64,000 nucleotides of DNA from CBFHMJ01 sp965656875. Its GTDB lineage: Bacteria; Pseudomonadota; Gammaproteobacteria; Enterobacterales; Alteromonadaceae. The first letter of the stretch is position 1; each line of letters begins with the position of its first letter. Positions 51,047 through 59,879 of the stretch are shown piece by piece. The position numbers and the translations under genes are program-made. A model generated the notes under the pieces. It was not told where the DNA came from. It searched no databases and saw only the letters and a program-made list of their open reading frames with translations. The stretch covers positions 310,001 through 374,000 of the forward strand of contig CBFHMJ010000002.1 in assembly GCA_965656875.1 (NCBI GenBank), given 5' to 3'.

Positions 51047-53974
51047 TCAGGAAATAATGATTTTGCTTAGCGGAGCGGGCGGGTGAATATGTCGGCCCTG
51101 CACATAGTCAACGCCGATTTCCTTTAACTCGTTTAATATTTCTTCGCTTTCTACTGACTCTGCAATTGTTTTCTTACCAATAGCCTGAGCAACGCCATTA
51201 ATTGAATTAACCATCGCTTTATCAATTGGATCGATCACCAGATCTTTCACGAAATCGCCATCGATCTTTATAAAATCAACCGGCAGGTTCTTCAGATAGC
51301 CATAAGAAGAAAAGCCGCTACCGAAATCATCCAGAGAAAATTTACACCCTAATTCTTTAAAGGCACTGATGAATTCCAGAGTTGTAGCAAGATTGACGAT
51401 GGTTGATTTTTCAGTCAGTTCAAAACAGATTTTATTATGAGGGATATCGTATTGTCTGAATTGCTGATGTAGAAATTCCCTGAATTCTAAATCGGCTGCT
51501 GAAGAACCTGAAATGTTGATACAACACAGCTCAAAATCATCAAGATGCAAAGGATGCTGTGAAACCCAGCGGAACCAGGTTGAAATAACCCAGCGATCTA
51601 TAGCTGGCATTAATTCATATCGTTCTGCTGCCGGTATAAAAGTATTAGGCGACATCAGACTGTCATCTTCACTTTTAATCTTAAGCAACAATTCGTAACT
51701 CATCTTATGTTGTTCAGTATTCAGTGCAGTGATTTTTTGGAAAAACAGAATAAAGCGATTATTTTCAATAGCTTGATTGATAATGCTTATCCATTCAACA
51801 TCGGACTTTTTATAATCAACAGCATTATCGTCTTCGGCAAAAATATGAATACGATTTGTGCCTTTTGAACGAGCTATCTGGCACGCCGCATCAGCGCGAG
51901 AAATAAGCTGAGAAGCTGATTTATCTTGTGGGTATACGGTTGTCATACCTATTGATAAACCGACATTAAAGATATTATTTTCCCAGACAAATCTGAATTC
52001 TTTAATGGATTCAACCAGGCGATATGCTATCGCAAAACCTTCATTACTCGTGCGGTTAACAAGGCAAACTGCGAACGTATCCAAATCAATGCGAGCCAGT
52101 TCACCTGTATCTTTCAGTGTTGCCTTTAATTGTTCACTGATTTGACGAACGAGTGAATCACCCGCAGTAGTACCGCAGCTTTCACGTATGAGTTCGAAGT
52201 TATTGACGTCGATATATAAAACAACGGCTTCGTTATTATCCTTTTCCCAGTTGATCAATGCTCGCTGGATAGTTTTTTCAAATTGCTGTCGATTGAGCGC
52301 GCCACTGACTGAATCATAAGAAGATATATATGTTTGATGTTGGTTAGCCTGATGCTTTTCTGTGATATCCACCGCTGCGCCGTGGACGTATATCTGTTTA
52401 TTATCAGCTGTTGGCGAGATGCGCATCGACACCAGTAACCAGATATGACGGTTGTCTGGCCGGGTAAATTTAATTTCCCGATTGCTGACAAAACCATTGG
52501 TAATGACTTCTTCAAATAGTTTCTCACCCTGATCTGTGCTGGCAAATATTTGTAAAATACCGGACTTAAGACAACTGCTTTTCATCTCTGAAAAGTTCTT
52601 AAACCCCATGGTGTGTACCATTGTTGGATTGGCTGAGATCAATTGACCATCCAGATTACAGGTGAAAATACCTTCAACAGCATTTTGATAAATGTCGTAG
52701 TACTGCTGCAATACGGTACTGGCTTGTGAGGTCCAACTTTTCTTTTTTTCACCTTTTAAATTGTACTGGCTACCCACCTTACTGGCTGTGATAAAGGTTG
52801 TGATGATGGAAATGACCAGAACAATGTATTCTGTGAGCCAGGATTCAGCGATCACACCATATTGACTCAACATGACCAGTGAAATGCCGAGTGTGAATGC
52901 AGTCCAGATAAAGGCTTGTGCCCGTGAATAAGGTTGGTCATCCAGTAGCAACATGAATGCGAGTAGCATACAGCTTGTCACGATAATTAAACTGGCAATA
53001 GCGAGTAACGCCAGATGAAGAGAAGCCGGTGTATATAAGGGCAGGAAAATAACGGCAACGGACAATAAAATATTACTCAGATGCAATCGTTCAATCAGAG
53101 AGTGTTTTTGATTTTGCAGAGATTTTTGTGCGAACAGGCTGAGGAATAACAAACTGATTCCGGCAACAACACTGGTTGCGGTTTTATTAACTTCAGGCGT
53201 ATCAGGCCAGATAAACTCGAACGCAATACCATGTTGCGTGGCAAACAACATGGCCCAGGCACTTAAAAAGCCACTTAAATACAGAGTAGATGGCTCTTTG
53301 ACCATAATATGCATGATCATACAGAAACAGGACAGAATGATTAGAATACCGATGACTGCTCCGGTAGTGAGATTCTGTTGACTAATATGACGTTCAAAGC
53401 TGTCTTTTTGCCATAACGCGAGATCGACAACAACCAGTCCATCATCGATAGCTTTGATATACAAATCTGCTTCTTGCTCTGGTTCGAGCATCATTGAAAA
53501 CGAAAACGTGCGAATAGGCAGTTCTCGTTGACTGAATCTAAGTCCGGTTCCTGTCGTCAACTGTTTTAAAATTCGTCCAGTTCGTTGATCAACAAGAAAA
53601 AATTCTAAAGAGCGGGTCTGTTTATATTGATAATTTACAACGCCTTGCCAACGTTCTTCACTCCCATTTTTGAAAGTGCCCATTAACCATAATGCCTGGT
53701 CATTTAATCTGAATGTGGTGCGAGAGTTAGCCAGTGACTCAGTGGCATGATGCCAGTCGGGTGATGAGAGGACGGTTTTGAGCGGAATATCAATCGGAGA
53801 GAGTTGAAAGTGCAAACGGTCATGCAATGACAGGCTCTGATTTTCTAGCTGAGATACATCAATTTGATCAAGATGAAGGGCTAATGCAGGAAAAGTAACA
53901 CTCAACAGAATGAGTGTAACCCAGGCTACAATGAGTCGCCGAATGAACAATAGTCGATCAAAAAAATTAGTCAT
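51047..53974 (-). CDS. 7TMR-DISM / PAS / degenerate GGDEF / EAL signalling protein
   Basis: 975 residues from the ATG at 53972-53974 (a TTG nine codons upstream is open). A signal peptide is followed by a periplasmic 7TMR-DISMED2-like sensor (residues 25-190), seven membrane helices (200-400), and a PAS domain (YDIYQNAVEGIFTCNLDGQL). The GGDEF-like domain has RIDLDTF near residue 628 in place of RxGGDEF and so should not make c-di-GMP. The EAL domain keeps YELLLKI (about 760), the Asn in CCINISG, FELTEKS, SLDDFGSGFS (about 881), FIKIDGDFV and TIAESVE. Probably a membrane-sensor-controlled c-di-GMP phosphodiesterase. Confidence 0.88.
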   Translation of the reverse strand: MTNFFDRLLFIRRLIVAWVTLILLSVTFPALALHLDQIDVSQLENQSLSLHDRLHFQLSPIDIPLKTVLSSPDWHHATESLANSRTTFRLNDQALWLMGTFKNGSEERWQGVVNYQYKQTRSLEFFLVDQRTGRILKQLTTGTGLRFSQRELPIRTFSFSMMLEPEQEADLYIKAIDDGLVVVDLALWQKDSFERHISQQNLTTGAVIGILIILSCFCMIMHIMVKEPSTLYLSGFLSAWAMLFATQHGIAFEFIWPDTPEVNKTATSVVAGISLLFLSLFAQKSLQNQKHSLIERLHLSNILLSVAVIFLPLYTPASLHLALLAIASLIIVTSCMLLAFMLLLDDQPYSRAQAFIWTAFTLGISLVMLSQYGVIAESWLTEYIVLVISIITTFITASKVGSQYNLKGEKKKSWTSQASTVLQQYYDIYQNAVEGIFTCNLDGQLISANPTMVHTMGFKNFSEMKSSCLKSGILQIFASTDQGEKLFEEVITNGFVSNREIKFTRPDNRHIWLLVSMRISPTADNKQIYVHGAAVDITEKHQANQHQTYISSYDSVSGALNRQQFEKTIQRALINWEKDNNEAVVLYIDVNNFELIRESCGTTAGDSLVRQISEQLKATLKDTGELARIDLDTFAVCLVNRTSNEGFAIAYRLVESIKEFRFVWENNIFNVGLSIGMTTVYPQDKSASQLISRADAACQIARSKGTNRIHIFAEDDNAVDYKKSDVEWISIINQAIENNRFILFFQKITALNTEQHKMSYELLLKIKSEDDSLMSPNTFIPAAERYELMPAIDRWVISTWFRWVSQHPLHLDDFELCCINISGSSAADLEFREFLHQQFRQYDIPHNKICFELTEKSTIVNLATTLEFISAFKELGCKFSLDDFGSGFSSYGYLKNLPVDFIKIDGDFVKDLVIDPIDKAMVNSINGVAQAIGKKTIAESVESEEILNELKEIGVDYVQGRHIHPPAPLSKIIIS

Positions 53975-54046
53975 TGAAATTGTCGTACCGTAACAAGGCA
54001 AATAACCAGTATTTCGGCTGGTTACTATACCTGTTTTATCTCGGAT

Positions 54047-54370
54047 TTAATAAGTCGCAGGGAAATAATTTGCTAATTTTTCAATGAGCAAAGGGAATTT
54101 TTGAGCGGATTGTGGATCGGCTGCTTCAATCCACAGGCTATCACTGTATTCATCGAAATTGAGAACCCAGTGTGCATGTTGCCATGTCATTCTGACCTGC
54201 CAGCGGTCAGCGCCTACATTAGTTTCCTGAATAGTAAATTCTTTCTCAAAGGTCTCTTTAATAAGGTTGAAGAAAATGTCCTGATCCGGCATTGAGTGAC
54301 AACCCAGGATAATTTGATTGTCCGGAATATCGATGGTTTTGATGTAAAGCATAGAAAGTGGATTCTGCAA
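54047..54370 (-). CDS. Small hypothetical protein (possibly DUF3630-like)
   Basis: 107 residues, soluble, mixed alpha/beta. Notable segments: FFNLIKETFEKEFTIQETN, DRWQVRMTWQHAHWVLNFDE and SLWIEAADPQSAQKF, with many tryptophans. The size and pattern recall the DUF3630 family, but I cannot confirm that. It lies upstream of the EAL gene on the same strand with a 72-bp gap, and may share its transcript. Confidence 0.55.
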   Translation of the reverse strand: MQNPLSMLYIKTIDIPDNQIILGCHSMPDQDIFFNLIKETFEKEFTIQETNVGADRWQVRMTWQHAHWVLNFDEYSDSLWIEAADPQSAQKFPLLIEKLANYFPATY

Positions 54371-54805
54371 GTTTTTACTTATAACGTAAGGTAATTAATA
54401 GCGTTTAACAGGAAGAAATATAGCAAAATCCAGCTATACTTAAAAACCGGGGAATGTTGATTATGACTGAATATAGACGCTGGTTATAACAAACAGAGTT
54501 CCTCCCTGCTATAGGTATATATGTTCATAATTTATTGCGATAAAGTTGCAGGAAGGCAAAATGTCGCTTTTCATTTTGAACTGGTTTGCATATCCTATTG
54601 GCCGGAAAATACTAACTTAAACTAATGCCAGTGAGACCTGATACACCAACCTGTTGGTTTTAAGGTCGAATTTGTCTGATTATTGCCAGAGCGGATTAAC
54701 CTGTGATGGTGAAATATTGCTCTAATGTTGGTCTGGTAGTTTGAACATATGACCAAACAAATAGTTGAACAAGTAAATCTGGTGAATTGCTTGAATGAGG
54801 TCTAA
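54371..54805. other. Gene-free stretch upstream of cytochrome c
   Basis: No credible gene beyond a 19-codon frame at 54561-54620 that does have a GGAAGG upstream. A spaced inverted pair, TTGGTC (54728-54733) / GACCAA (54751-54756), and a small hairpin ACCAAC/GTTGGT near 54646-54659 were noted in the likely promoter region. Confidence 0.35.
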
Positions 54806-55105
54806 ATGAACAAGAACCTGCTATTAGGACTATTGATGGGAGCAGCTGCTTTCTCAGCTACCGCTGGTGATGCTGCTGCAGGTAAGGCTAAAGCTGCAAT
54901 GTGTGCAGCGTGTCACGGTGCTAACGGTATGAGCATGATTGATGCTTATCCTAACCTGGCTGGCCAGAAAGAAGCTTACCTTGTTAAGCAACTAAAAGCG
55001 TTTAAAAACGGTACTCGTAAAGATCCAGTAATGGCTCCTATGGCGATGCCTCTGTCAGACGCTGATATGGAAAATCTGGCAGCTTACTACGCTCAAATGA
55101 AGTAA
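54806..55105 (+). CDS. Periplasmic class I cytochrome c (c553-like)
   Basis: 99 residues. Signal peptide MNKNLLLGLLMGAAAFSATA, then a single heme-binding CAACHG motif (residues 32-37) and an axial Met in the APMAMPLSDADMENLAAYYA segment. Small cytochromes of this kind carry electrons to terminal oxidases or reductases in the periplasm. GAGG precedes the ATG. It stands alone with a terminator after it. Confidence 0.92.
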   Translation: MNKNLLLGLLMGAAAFSATAGDAAAGKAKAAMCAACHGANGMSMIDAYPNLAGQKEAYLVKQLKAFKNGTRKDPVMAPMAMPLSDADMENLAAYYAQMK

Positions 55106-55119
55106 GTCTTTCCAGTTTG

Positions 55120-55177
55120 TTATCGGTATTTTGCCGATAATAGCTTTTTCGGAATATCAGGTTATTCTGGTATTCCG
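55120..55177. terminator. Two hairpins between cytochrome c and recQ
   Basis: TTATCGG (55120-55126) / CCGATAA (55134-55140) is followed by TAGCTTTTTC on the plus strand, a plausible cytochrome terminator. Next, CGGAATATCAG (55150-55160) / CTGGTATTCCG (55167-55177) forms an 11-bp stem with one wobble and probably serves the convergent recQ. Confidence 0.7.
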
Positions 55178-55200
55178 ATGATTTTATCTCAGTTATTTTT

Positions 55201-57009
55201 CTAGCCGCCGGTATATTTTTCGATTAACCGCATAAACTGTTCACCATAACGATCCAGCTTTGTTTTCCCTACGCCATTTATTGCCAGAAATCCTTCATTT
55301 GTGACCGGTTGATCCTGAGCCATTTCTGCTAAAGTTGCATCATTGAATACAATGTAAGGCGGAACACCATCGTCATCTGCAATTTGTTTTCTGAGATTCT
55401 TTAACAATGAGAAGAGTTTCTTATCATAATTCACCGGATGTGCTCGTTTTGTCTGACGAGGTTTCGGGTTAATTCTTGGCACCGCTAACATTAGTTCCAC
55501 ATCACCACGCAGCACCGGCCTGGCAGACTCAGTGAGTTTTAATACTGAACTCTGAGTAATATCCTGAATAATAAAGCCATAATGAATCAATTGTCTTATG
55601 ACGCTCAACCAGTATTCGTGTGATTCATCAGCGCCAATTCCCCAGGTTGAAAGCTTGTCATGACCATAATCTTTAATGCGTTGGATGCTTGAGCCCCGCA
55701 GTACATCAATAACATAGCCTATGCCAAAGCGCTGTCCGAGCCTGTAAACGCAAGAAAGTGCTTTTTGTGCATCTATAGTGCCGTCGAAACGTTTTGGAGG
55801 GTCAAGGCAGATGTCACAATTCTGGCAGGGGGTTTGGTTGTATTCATTAAAATAATTGAGTAGCACCAGCCGTCGACAGGTTTGTGCTTGCGCAAATGCC
55901 GCCATGGCATTGAATCGCTGTTCTTCGACTCGACGCCTTTCTTCATCTTCAATATTGGAAAACAGTAATTTAACTCGCGGAATATCAGCCGGATCAAACA
56001 GCATCATCGCTTCTGCGGGTAGTCCATCCCGGCCAGCTCTGCCCGTTTCCTGGTAATAGGATTCAATGTTTTTAGGAATATCGTAATGGATAACATATCG
56101 AATATTAGGTTTATTGATGCCCATACCAAAAGCCACGGTAGCAACAATAATCGTGACATCATCCCGGCTAAACGCTTCCTGAATTCGATTTCTTTCCTCT
56201 TGTTCAAGCCCTGCATGATACCCGGCGACATTGTAGCCGTGTCCGGCGAGTTGTCGGGTTACTTCATCGACTCGGTTACGACTGGTGCAATAAATAATTC
56301 CACTGTTTCCATCCTGTTCTTTTAGCCATTGCATGACCTGCTGTAAGGGTTTGAATTTTTCAGCAAGTGTGTAACGAATATTGGGTCGATCGAAACTGTT
56401 GACCTGACTCCAGGGATTATCCAGACGAAGTTGATCAACGATATCTCCCCGTGTTGCTCTGTCGGCGGTGGCGGTCAGTGCCATCATAGGCACGCCCGGA
56501 AAATACTGTTTCAGTTCACCAAGCCTGGCGTAGTCGGGACGGAAATTATGACCCCAGTGAGAGACGCAATGGGCTTCATCAATGGCAAACAGATTGATTG
56601 GGAGTTCGCGAAGACGTTCCAGAAAATCAGGTTTCAACACGCGCTCGGGGGCGATATACAGTAATTTAATCTGACCGTGTCGAGCAGCTGAAAGAATGTT
56701 CAGAATATCAAAACCTGGCACAGTAGCATTGATATAAGCAGATGGGATACCGTTTGCCTTCAGACCGTCGACCTGATCTTTCATCAAAGAGATTAACGGA
56801 GAAATGACAATAGTCACGCCCGGAAAGATAACGGCTGGAACCTGATAACAAAGAGACTTTCCACCTCCTGTCGGCATCAGAACTAATGAATCCTGACCAG
56901 ATAATGCTGCTTCTATAACCTGTTTTTGTCCCGGACGGAATTCGCTGTAACCAAAGGTTGCTGACAGGGTGGTGTCGATTAGATTGGATGTCATATCTCT
57001 GGCAAACAT
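55201..57009 (-). CDS. recQ: ATP-dependent DNA helicase RecQ
   Basis: 602 residues. 3'-5' helicase of the RecF pathway. Walker A LMPTGGGKSLCYQVPAV, DEAH box FAIDEAHCVSHWGH, motif VI VIHYDIPKNIESYYQETGRA with GRDG, a zinc-binding site in RRLVLLNYFNE with CQNCDIC, a winged-helix domain, and a C-terminal HRDC domain (PPYIVFNDATLAEMAQ). Full length for the family. An in-frame ATG five codons in is an alternative start. Confidence 0.97.
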   Translation of the reverse strand: MFARDMTSNLIDTTLSATFGYSEFRPGQKQVIEAALSGQDSLVLMPTGGGKSLCYQVPAVIFPGVTIVISPLISLMKDQVDGLKANGIPSAYINATVPGFDILNILSAARHGQIKLLYIAPERVLKPDFLERLRELPINLFAIDEAHCVSHWGHNFRPDYARLGELKQYFPGVPMMALTATADRATRGDIVDQLRLDNPWSQVNSFDRPNIRYTLAEKFKPLQQVMQWLKEQDGNSGIIYCTSRNRVDEVTRQLAGHGYNVAGYHAGLEQEERNRIQEAFSRDDVTIIVATVAFGMGINKPNIRYVIHYDIPKNIESYYQETGRAGRDGLPAEAMMLFDPADIPRVKLLFSNIEDEERRRVEEQRFNAMAAFAQAQTCRRLVLLNYFNEYNQTPCQNCDICLDPPKRFDGTIDAQKALSCVYRLGQRFGIGYVIDVLRGSSIQRIKDYGHDKLSTWGIGADESHEYWLSVIRQLIHYGFIIQDITQSSVLKLTESARPVLRGDVELMLAVPRINPKPRQTKRAHPVNYDKKLFSLLKNLRKQIADDDGVPPYIVFNDATLAEMAQDQPVTNEGFLAINGVGKTKLDRYGEQFMRLIEKYTGG

Positions 57010-57131
57010 ATCTCCTGAAGAAAAGCGCCGCCATTTTATATGAACTCATGGCTAATGTCTGTTTGTTTATCTGGTTAAACCACTCTATGATTCAGGAGCT
57101 ATGACTATCATTGAGCAACGAGAAGTATCTT

Positions 57132-57593
57132 ATGGAACTTAATAAAGAGCAGCTTTTACAAACAGTTGCATCAGTTTTTATCGATAAAATGCCATTCAAT
57201 CAGTTATTGGGACTGGAAATTACCCGCTATGAAATTGATGACGTTGAAGTTCGGTTTCGCTGGCAGGATAAGTTTATTGGTAATCCACATCGACGAATTT
57301 TACATGGAGGCGTTACGGCTGCCGTTCTGGATGTTGCCGGCGGTTTGATTGCTATTGGTGGGATTATTGAACGAGTAGAGGCATCTAACCCAGCGGCATT
57401 TGCTGAGCGTATTAAGAACGTTGGCACTATCGATCTACGTACTGATTTTCTAAGGCCTGGCATTGGAGAAGAGTTCATTGCAACGGCGAAAGTTATCCGT
57501 GCAGGCAATAAAGTGTGTGTTTGCCGCATGGAGCTTCACAATGAAACGGGTGTTCATATTGCTTTTGGAACAGGAACTTACCTGGTTGAATAA
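57132..57593 (+). CDS. PaaI-like hotdog-fold thioesterase
   Basis: 153 residues from the ATG at 57132 (GAGAAG upstream; a TTG seven codons earlier is open). The hotdog thioesterase pattern is clear: LGLEITRYEIDDVEVRF, RRILHGGVTAAVLDVAGGLI with the conserved HGG, GTIDLRTDFLRPG and TAKVIRAGNKVCVCRMEL. It hydrolyses acyl-CoA of unknown type. Followed by a long structured 3' region. Confidence 0.85.
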   Translation: MELNKEQLLQTVASVFIDKMPFNQLLGLEITRYEIDDVEVRFRWQDKFIGNPHRRILHGGVTAAVLDVAGGLIAIGGIIERVEASNPAAFAERIKNVGTIDLRTDFLRPGIGEEFIATAKVIRAGNKVCVCRMELHNETGVHIAFGTGTYLVE

Positions 57594-57605
57594 CGTAAAA
57601 AACGC

Positions 57606-57798
57606 TCACTAAAACCTCCATATCGGAACCATTCCCACCTAACTCCTTATTTTTTAACGGCCTTTTGGTTGGTATATTTATCCTGGAAAGAGGGACGGGA
57701 ATGGTTTCATCCTAACCGACCGAGTTCACTTCACGTATTACACATCATTTAGCAGGCATGTCGTAGGTGCTGAGGAAATCACCTGCCTGCATTTTTTT
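57606..57798 (+). ncRNA. Candidate structured RNA or long structured 3' UTR ending in a terminator
   Basis: GGAACCATTCCC (57625-57636) pairs with GGGAATGGTTTC (57697-57708) over 12 bp with one wobble, enclosing a 60-nt loop. Downstream GCAGGC (57752-57757) pairs with GCCTGC (57785-57790). An inner AGGTG (57765-57769) / CACCT (57780-57784) pair closes the loop CTGAGGAAAT, and seven T follow at 57792-57798. The AGGA in the hairpin loop resembles CsrA/RsmA binding sites. No open frame fits. It may be a free small RNA or the 3' end of the thioesterase transcript. Confidence 0.4.
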
Positions 57799-57932
57799 GC
57801 GTAATAAGTTTACGATAATTTAACGTTAAACGGGAGGGAAGAAAAACTTCAGGTCAACACCATTCCACGTCAGGTAATATCAGTATTCGCCTACATTTCT
57901 CTTTATTTTTCAGTCTATTGATCTTCTATGAA

Positions 57933-57953
57933 AACATCGGTTTAACCGACGTT
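57933..57953. promoter_or_regulatory. Near-perfect palindrome, possible operator
   Basis: AACATCGGTT (57933-57942) and AACCGACGTT (57944-57953) are inverted with one mismatch around a central T. It lies about 170 bp upstream of the small HTH operon at 58122. Between it and the gene, short TGCATTAA/TGCTTAA-like motifs recur (58000-58050). The remainder of 57799-58121 shows nothing further. Confidence 0.4.
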
Positions 57954-58121
57954 TATGGAGCATTTTTGTTGTTTAAATCGACAGAAGATCAGCTGAGAGT
58001 GCATTAAAAGGTTAAAAATGTTTTATAGTGCTTAATATTGCATTAACATGATTCAAATGGTTAAATGTGTGCCAAAAAGGTACTTTAGTGCAAAATTTGC
58101 AGTTTAAATTCGGGGATTCGT

Positions 58122-58367
58122 ATGACAACAGAAGTAAAAATGCTCGTCCAGTGGCTGGTCGATCAACGCAAGAGCCTTGGTATGACTCAGGCACAGTTAA
58201 GCCAAAAATTGGGACTTAACAAAGTTTCGTTAAACAAGCTGGAGAATTTACAGCGCCGTATCGACATCTGTGAATTCTGTGATTTGTGTCAGACATTAGG
58301 AGTCGATCCGTCTGATGCTGTTCGATCCATTATGTTGAAGAATGATTTGAATGAGGCGAGAGGTTGA
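58122..58367 (+). CDS. Small XRE-family helix-turn-helix protein
   Basis: 81 residues, almost all HTH: MLVQWLVDQRKSLGMTQAQL, SQKLGLNKVSLNKLENLQRR, IDICEFCDLCQTLGVDPSDA. A paralogue of the proteins at 4712 and 58369. Its stop is 1 bp before the ATG of the next HTH gene, so the two are cotranslated and may act as a heterodimer (inference). DNA target unknown. Confidence 0.8.
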   Translation: MTTEVKMLVQWLVDQRKSLGMTQAQLSQKLGLNKVSLNKLENLQRRIDICEFCDLCQTLGVDPSDAVRSIMLKNDLNEARG

Positions 58368-58368
58368 T

Positions 58369-58620
58369 ATGAAAAGAACGGTGTTTGGCGATAACTTTGA
58401 CAGAAATCTGGTTATCGAGTGGTTAAAAGAAAGTCGTGAAGAGCAAGGATTATCGGTTCGCGGCCTGGCAAAAATGGTGGATGTATCTCACTCGACCATT
58501 TCACGCATGGAAAGTGGTAAAGGGATTATTCATATGGATTTATATTTCAGATTAACAGCCGTGCTGAATGTTGATCCTGCGATTGGCATCGAATTGATGA
58601 CCAGCGCAGAAGCCGCATAG
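58369..58620 (+). CDS. Small XRE-family helix-turn-helix protein
   Basis: 83 residues from the ATG at 58369 with GAGAGG upstream. HTH at about residues 14-72: VIEWLKESREEQGLSVRGLA, KMVDVSHSTISRMESGKGII, LYFRLTAVLNVDPAIGIELM. Closely coupled to the HTH gene before it. The DPAIGIELM end parallels DPLAGIEYM of the protein at 4712, which supports common descent. Confidence 0.8.
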   Translation: MKRTVFGDNFDRNLVIEWLKESREEQGLSVRGLAKMVDVSHSTISRMESGKGIIHMDLYFRLTAVLNVDPAIGIELMTSAEAA

Positions 58621-59244
58621 GATTCTCTTTGCTTAATTAGCGAAAATAAAATAACAATTCAGCGGGTGTTGTCAGTTACATTTTTACGTGCGGGAATACA
58701 CTAAATGAAATCAAAGATGTTTTTTATCCAATTTCTATAATTAACATTTTTGGAAACTGTGCTGACATGCGATATATTGCCTGAGTTACTTGCCTGTTAT
58801 GGACAATGTAATTTTAGTTATATATCAGTAAAACCAAGTTGAAAGGCGTTATTTGAGCATTATCAGAAGCAGTATTTTGCTATTGTTTTTACGTATAACG
58901 TACTGATAAATAAGTTTTTTGTAACTCGGATTTCTCCGGGGCATAAAAGAGAGAACAAAAAACGTTTATGAGTATGTAAATGGATACGGTAATAGCAGAG
59001 GTGATATTCAAATAGTTGCTTTGCAGTTAAAACTTGCTGTGATAGTGATCAATTGTGTTAAGTGAATCTGGCTGTCATAAAGCGTTTGATTAAATCTGGT
59101 TAACTCTTCATTTGTTAAATAGACAGGAATTGTGTCTCACGGTTCAACTGTTTAAATTTTTACAGGACGTTTAATCCAGCCATCTACGGATCAAGAGCTT
59201 CTCAATTGATTGAGGTAAATAATGAATTTTACAGGGGTTAACGA
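58621..59244. other. AT-rich gene-free stretch
   Basis: No credible gene on either strand and no perfect hairpin longer than a few base pairs was seen. It probably holds the promoter of the HTH-like gene at 59245. Confidence 0.4.
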
Positions 59245-59748
59245 ATGCTCGCTAATGAAATAGCGGTAGACGAATCGTGTGTGATCGGGGATGTTTTTCG
59301 AGAAAACACATATCGTATTTTGAAGCAGCATGATTTATCGGTAAAAGATTTAATTCTTTCGATCGAGCAATGCGCGCCTGGTAAAGTTGCTGCCAGAACG
59401 CTAAGTGGATACCTGAGCCATTCAGCCAGCGCAAAACGAAACCCAACGATTTCAACGCTTCAGGCGATGGTTCAGGGGTTTCGGCAATTAGGTATTTTTA
59501 TTGATGAAACGGATTTAATCCGACGCCAGGATGCATCGGTTCAGTCTATCGATATTGAAGCATTTATATCGTCTATGCGCTCTGCGATGTTACTGGGGAA
59601 AGATGTAAATGCGGATATTTCAGATATTCTTCTTGCAGGGTTAGTGGGTTATCTAAAGTCTGTATCTGCGGACCTGGATGATGAGACTATGGCTAAATAT
59701 ATTTTCTCAGCCAGACAAATTCTGGCCAATGAGGAAAGTAGAGTCTGA
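59245..59748 (+). CDS. Hypothetical protein with HTH-like N-terminal half
   Basis: 167 residues, soluble. Residues 15-85 resemble a divergent XRE fold: FRENTYRILKQHDLSVKDLI, ARTLSGYLSHSASAKRNPTI, STLQAMVQGFRQLGIFIDET. The second half is helical (AFISSMRSAMLLGKDVNADI, DDETMAKYIFSARQILANEE). Ends in a strong terminator. With the two small HTH genes upstream and the HTH-membrane gene downstream it belongs to a local cluster of DNA-binding proteins. Family not recognised. Confidence 0.6.
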   Translation: MLANEIAVDESCVIGDVFRENTYRILKQHDLSVKDLILSIEQCAPGKVAARTLSGYLSHSASAKRNPTISTLQAMVQGFRQLGIFIDETDLIRRQDASVQSIDIEAFISSMRSAMLLGKDVNADISDILLAGLVGYLKSVSADLDDETMAKYIFSARQILANEESRV

Positions 59749-59751
59749 TAT

Positions 59752-59791
59752 ATTGCGCTGAGCCAGTCGGCTATCAGCGCAATTTTTTATT
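59752..59791 (+). terminator. Strong intrinsic terminator
   Basis: ATTGCGCTGA (59752-59761) and TCAGCGCAAT (59774-59783) form a perfect 10-bp stem with a 12-nt loop, followed by TTTTTATTT. It starts 4 bp after the TGA of the preceding gene. Confidence 0.92.
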
Positions 59792-59879
59792 TCCTTTTAC
59801 CATCCCTGCATTAATATCTTGTTCATTCCTTTCTATTGTTACTTTTCCTTGTGGTCATATAGCCACTCGCGGTTTGTTG

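Noticed and set aside
54561..54620. 19-codon frame with GGAAGG upstream
   Set aside because: Very short, no conservation evidence and no terminator; could be a leader peptide but not supportable.
57606..57798. Considered as RsmY/RsmZ, 6S or SRP RNA
   Set aside because: Too few exposed GGA motifs for Rsm RNAs, no GacA-type upstream palindrome, and no match to the 6S or SRP core that I could recognise.
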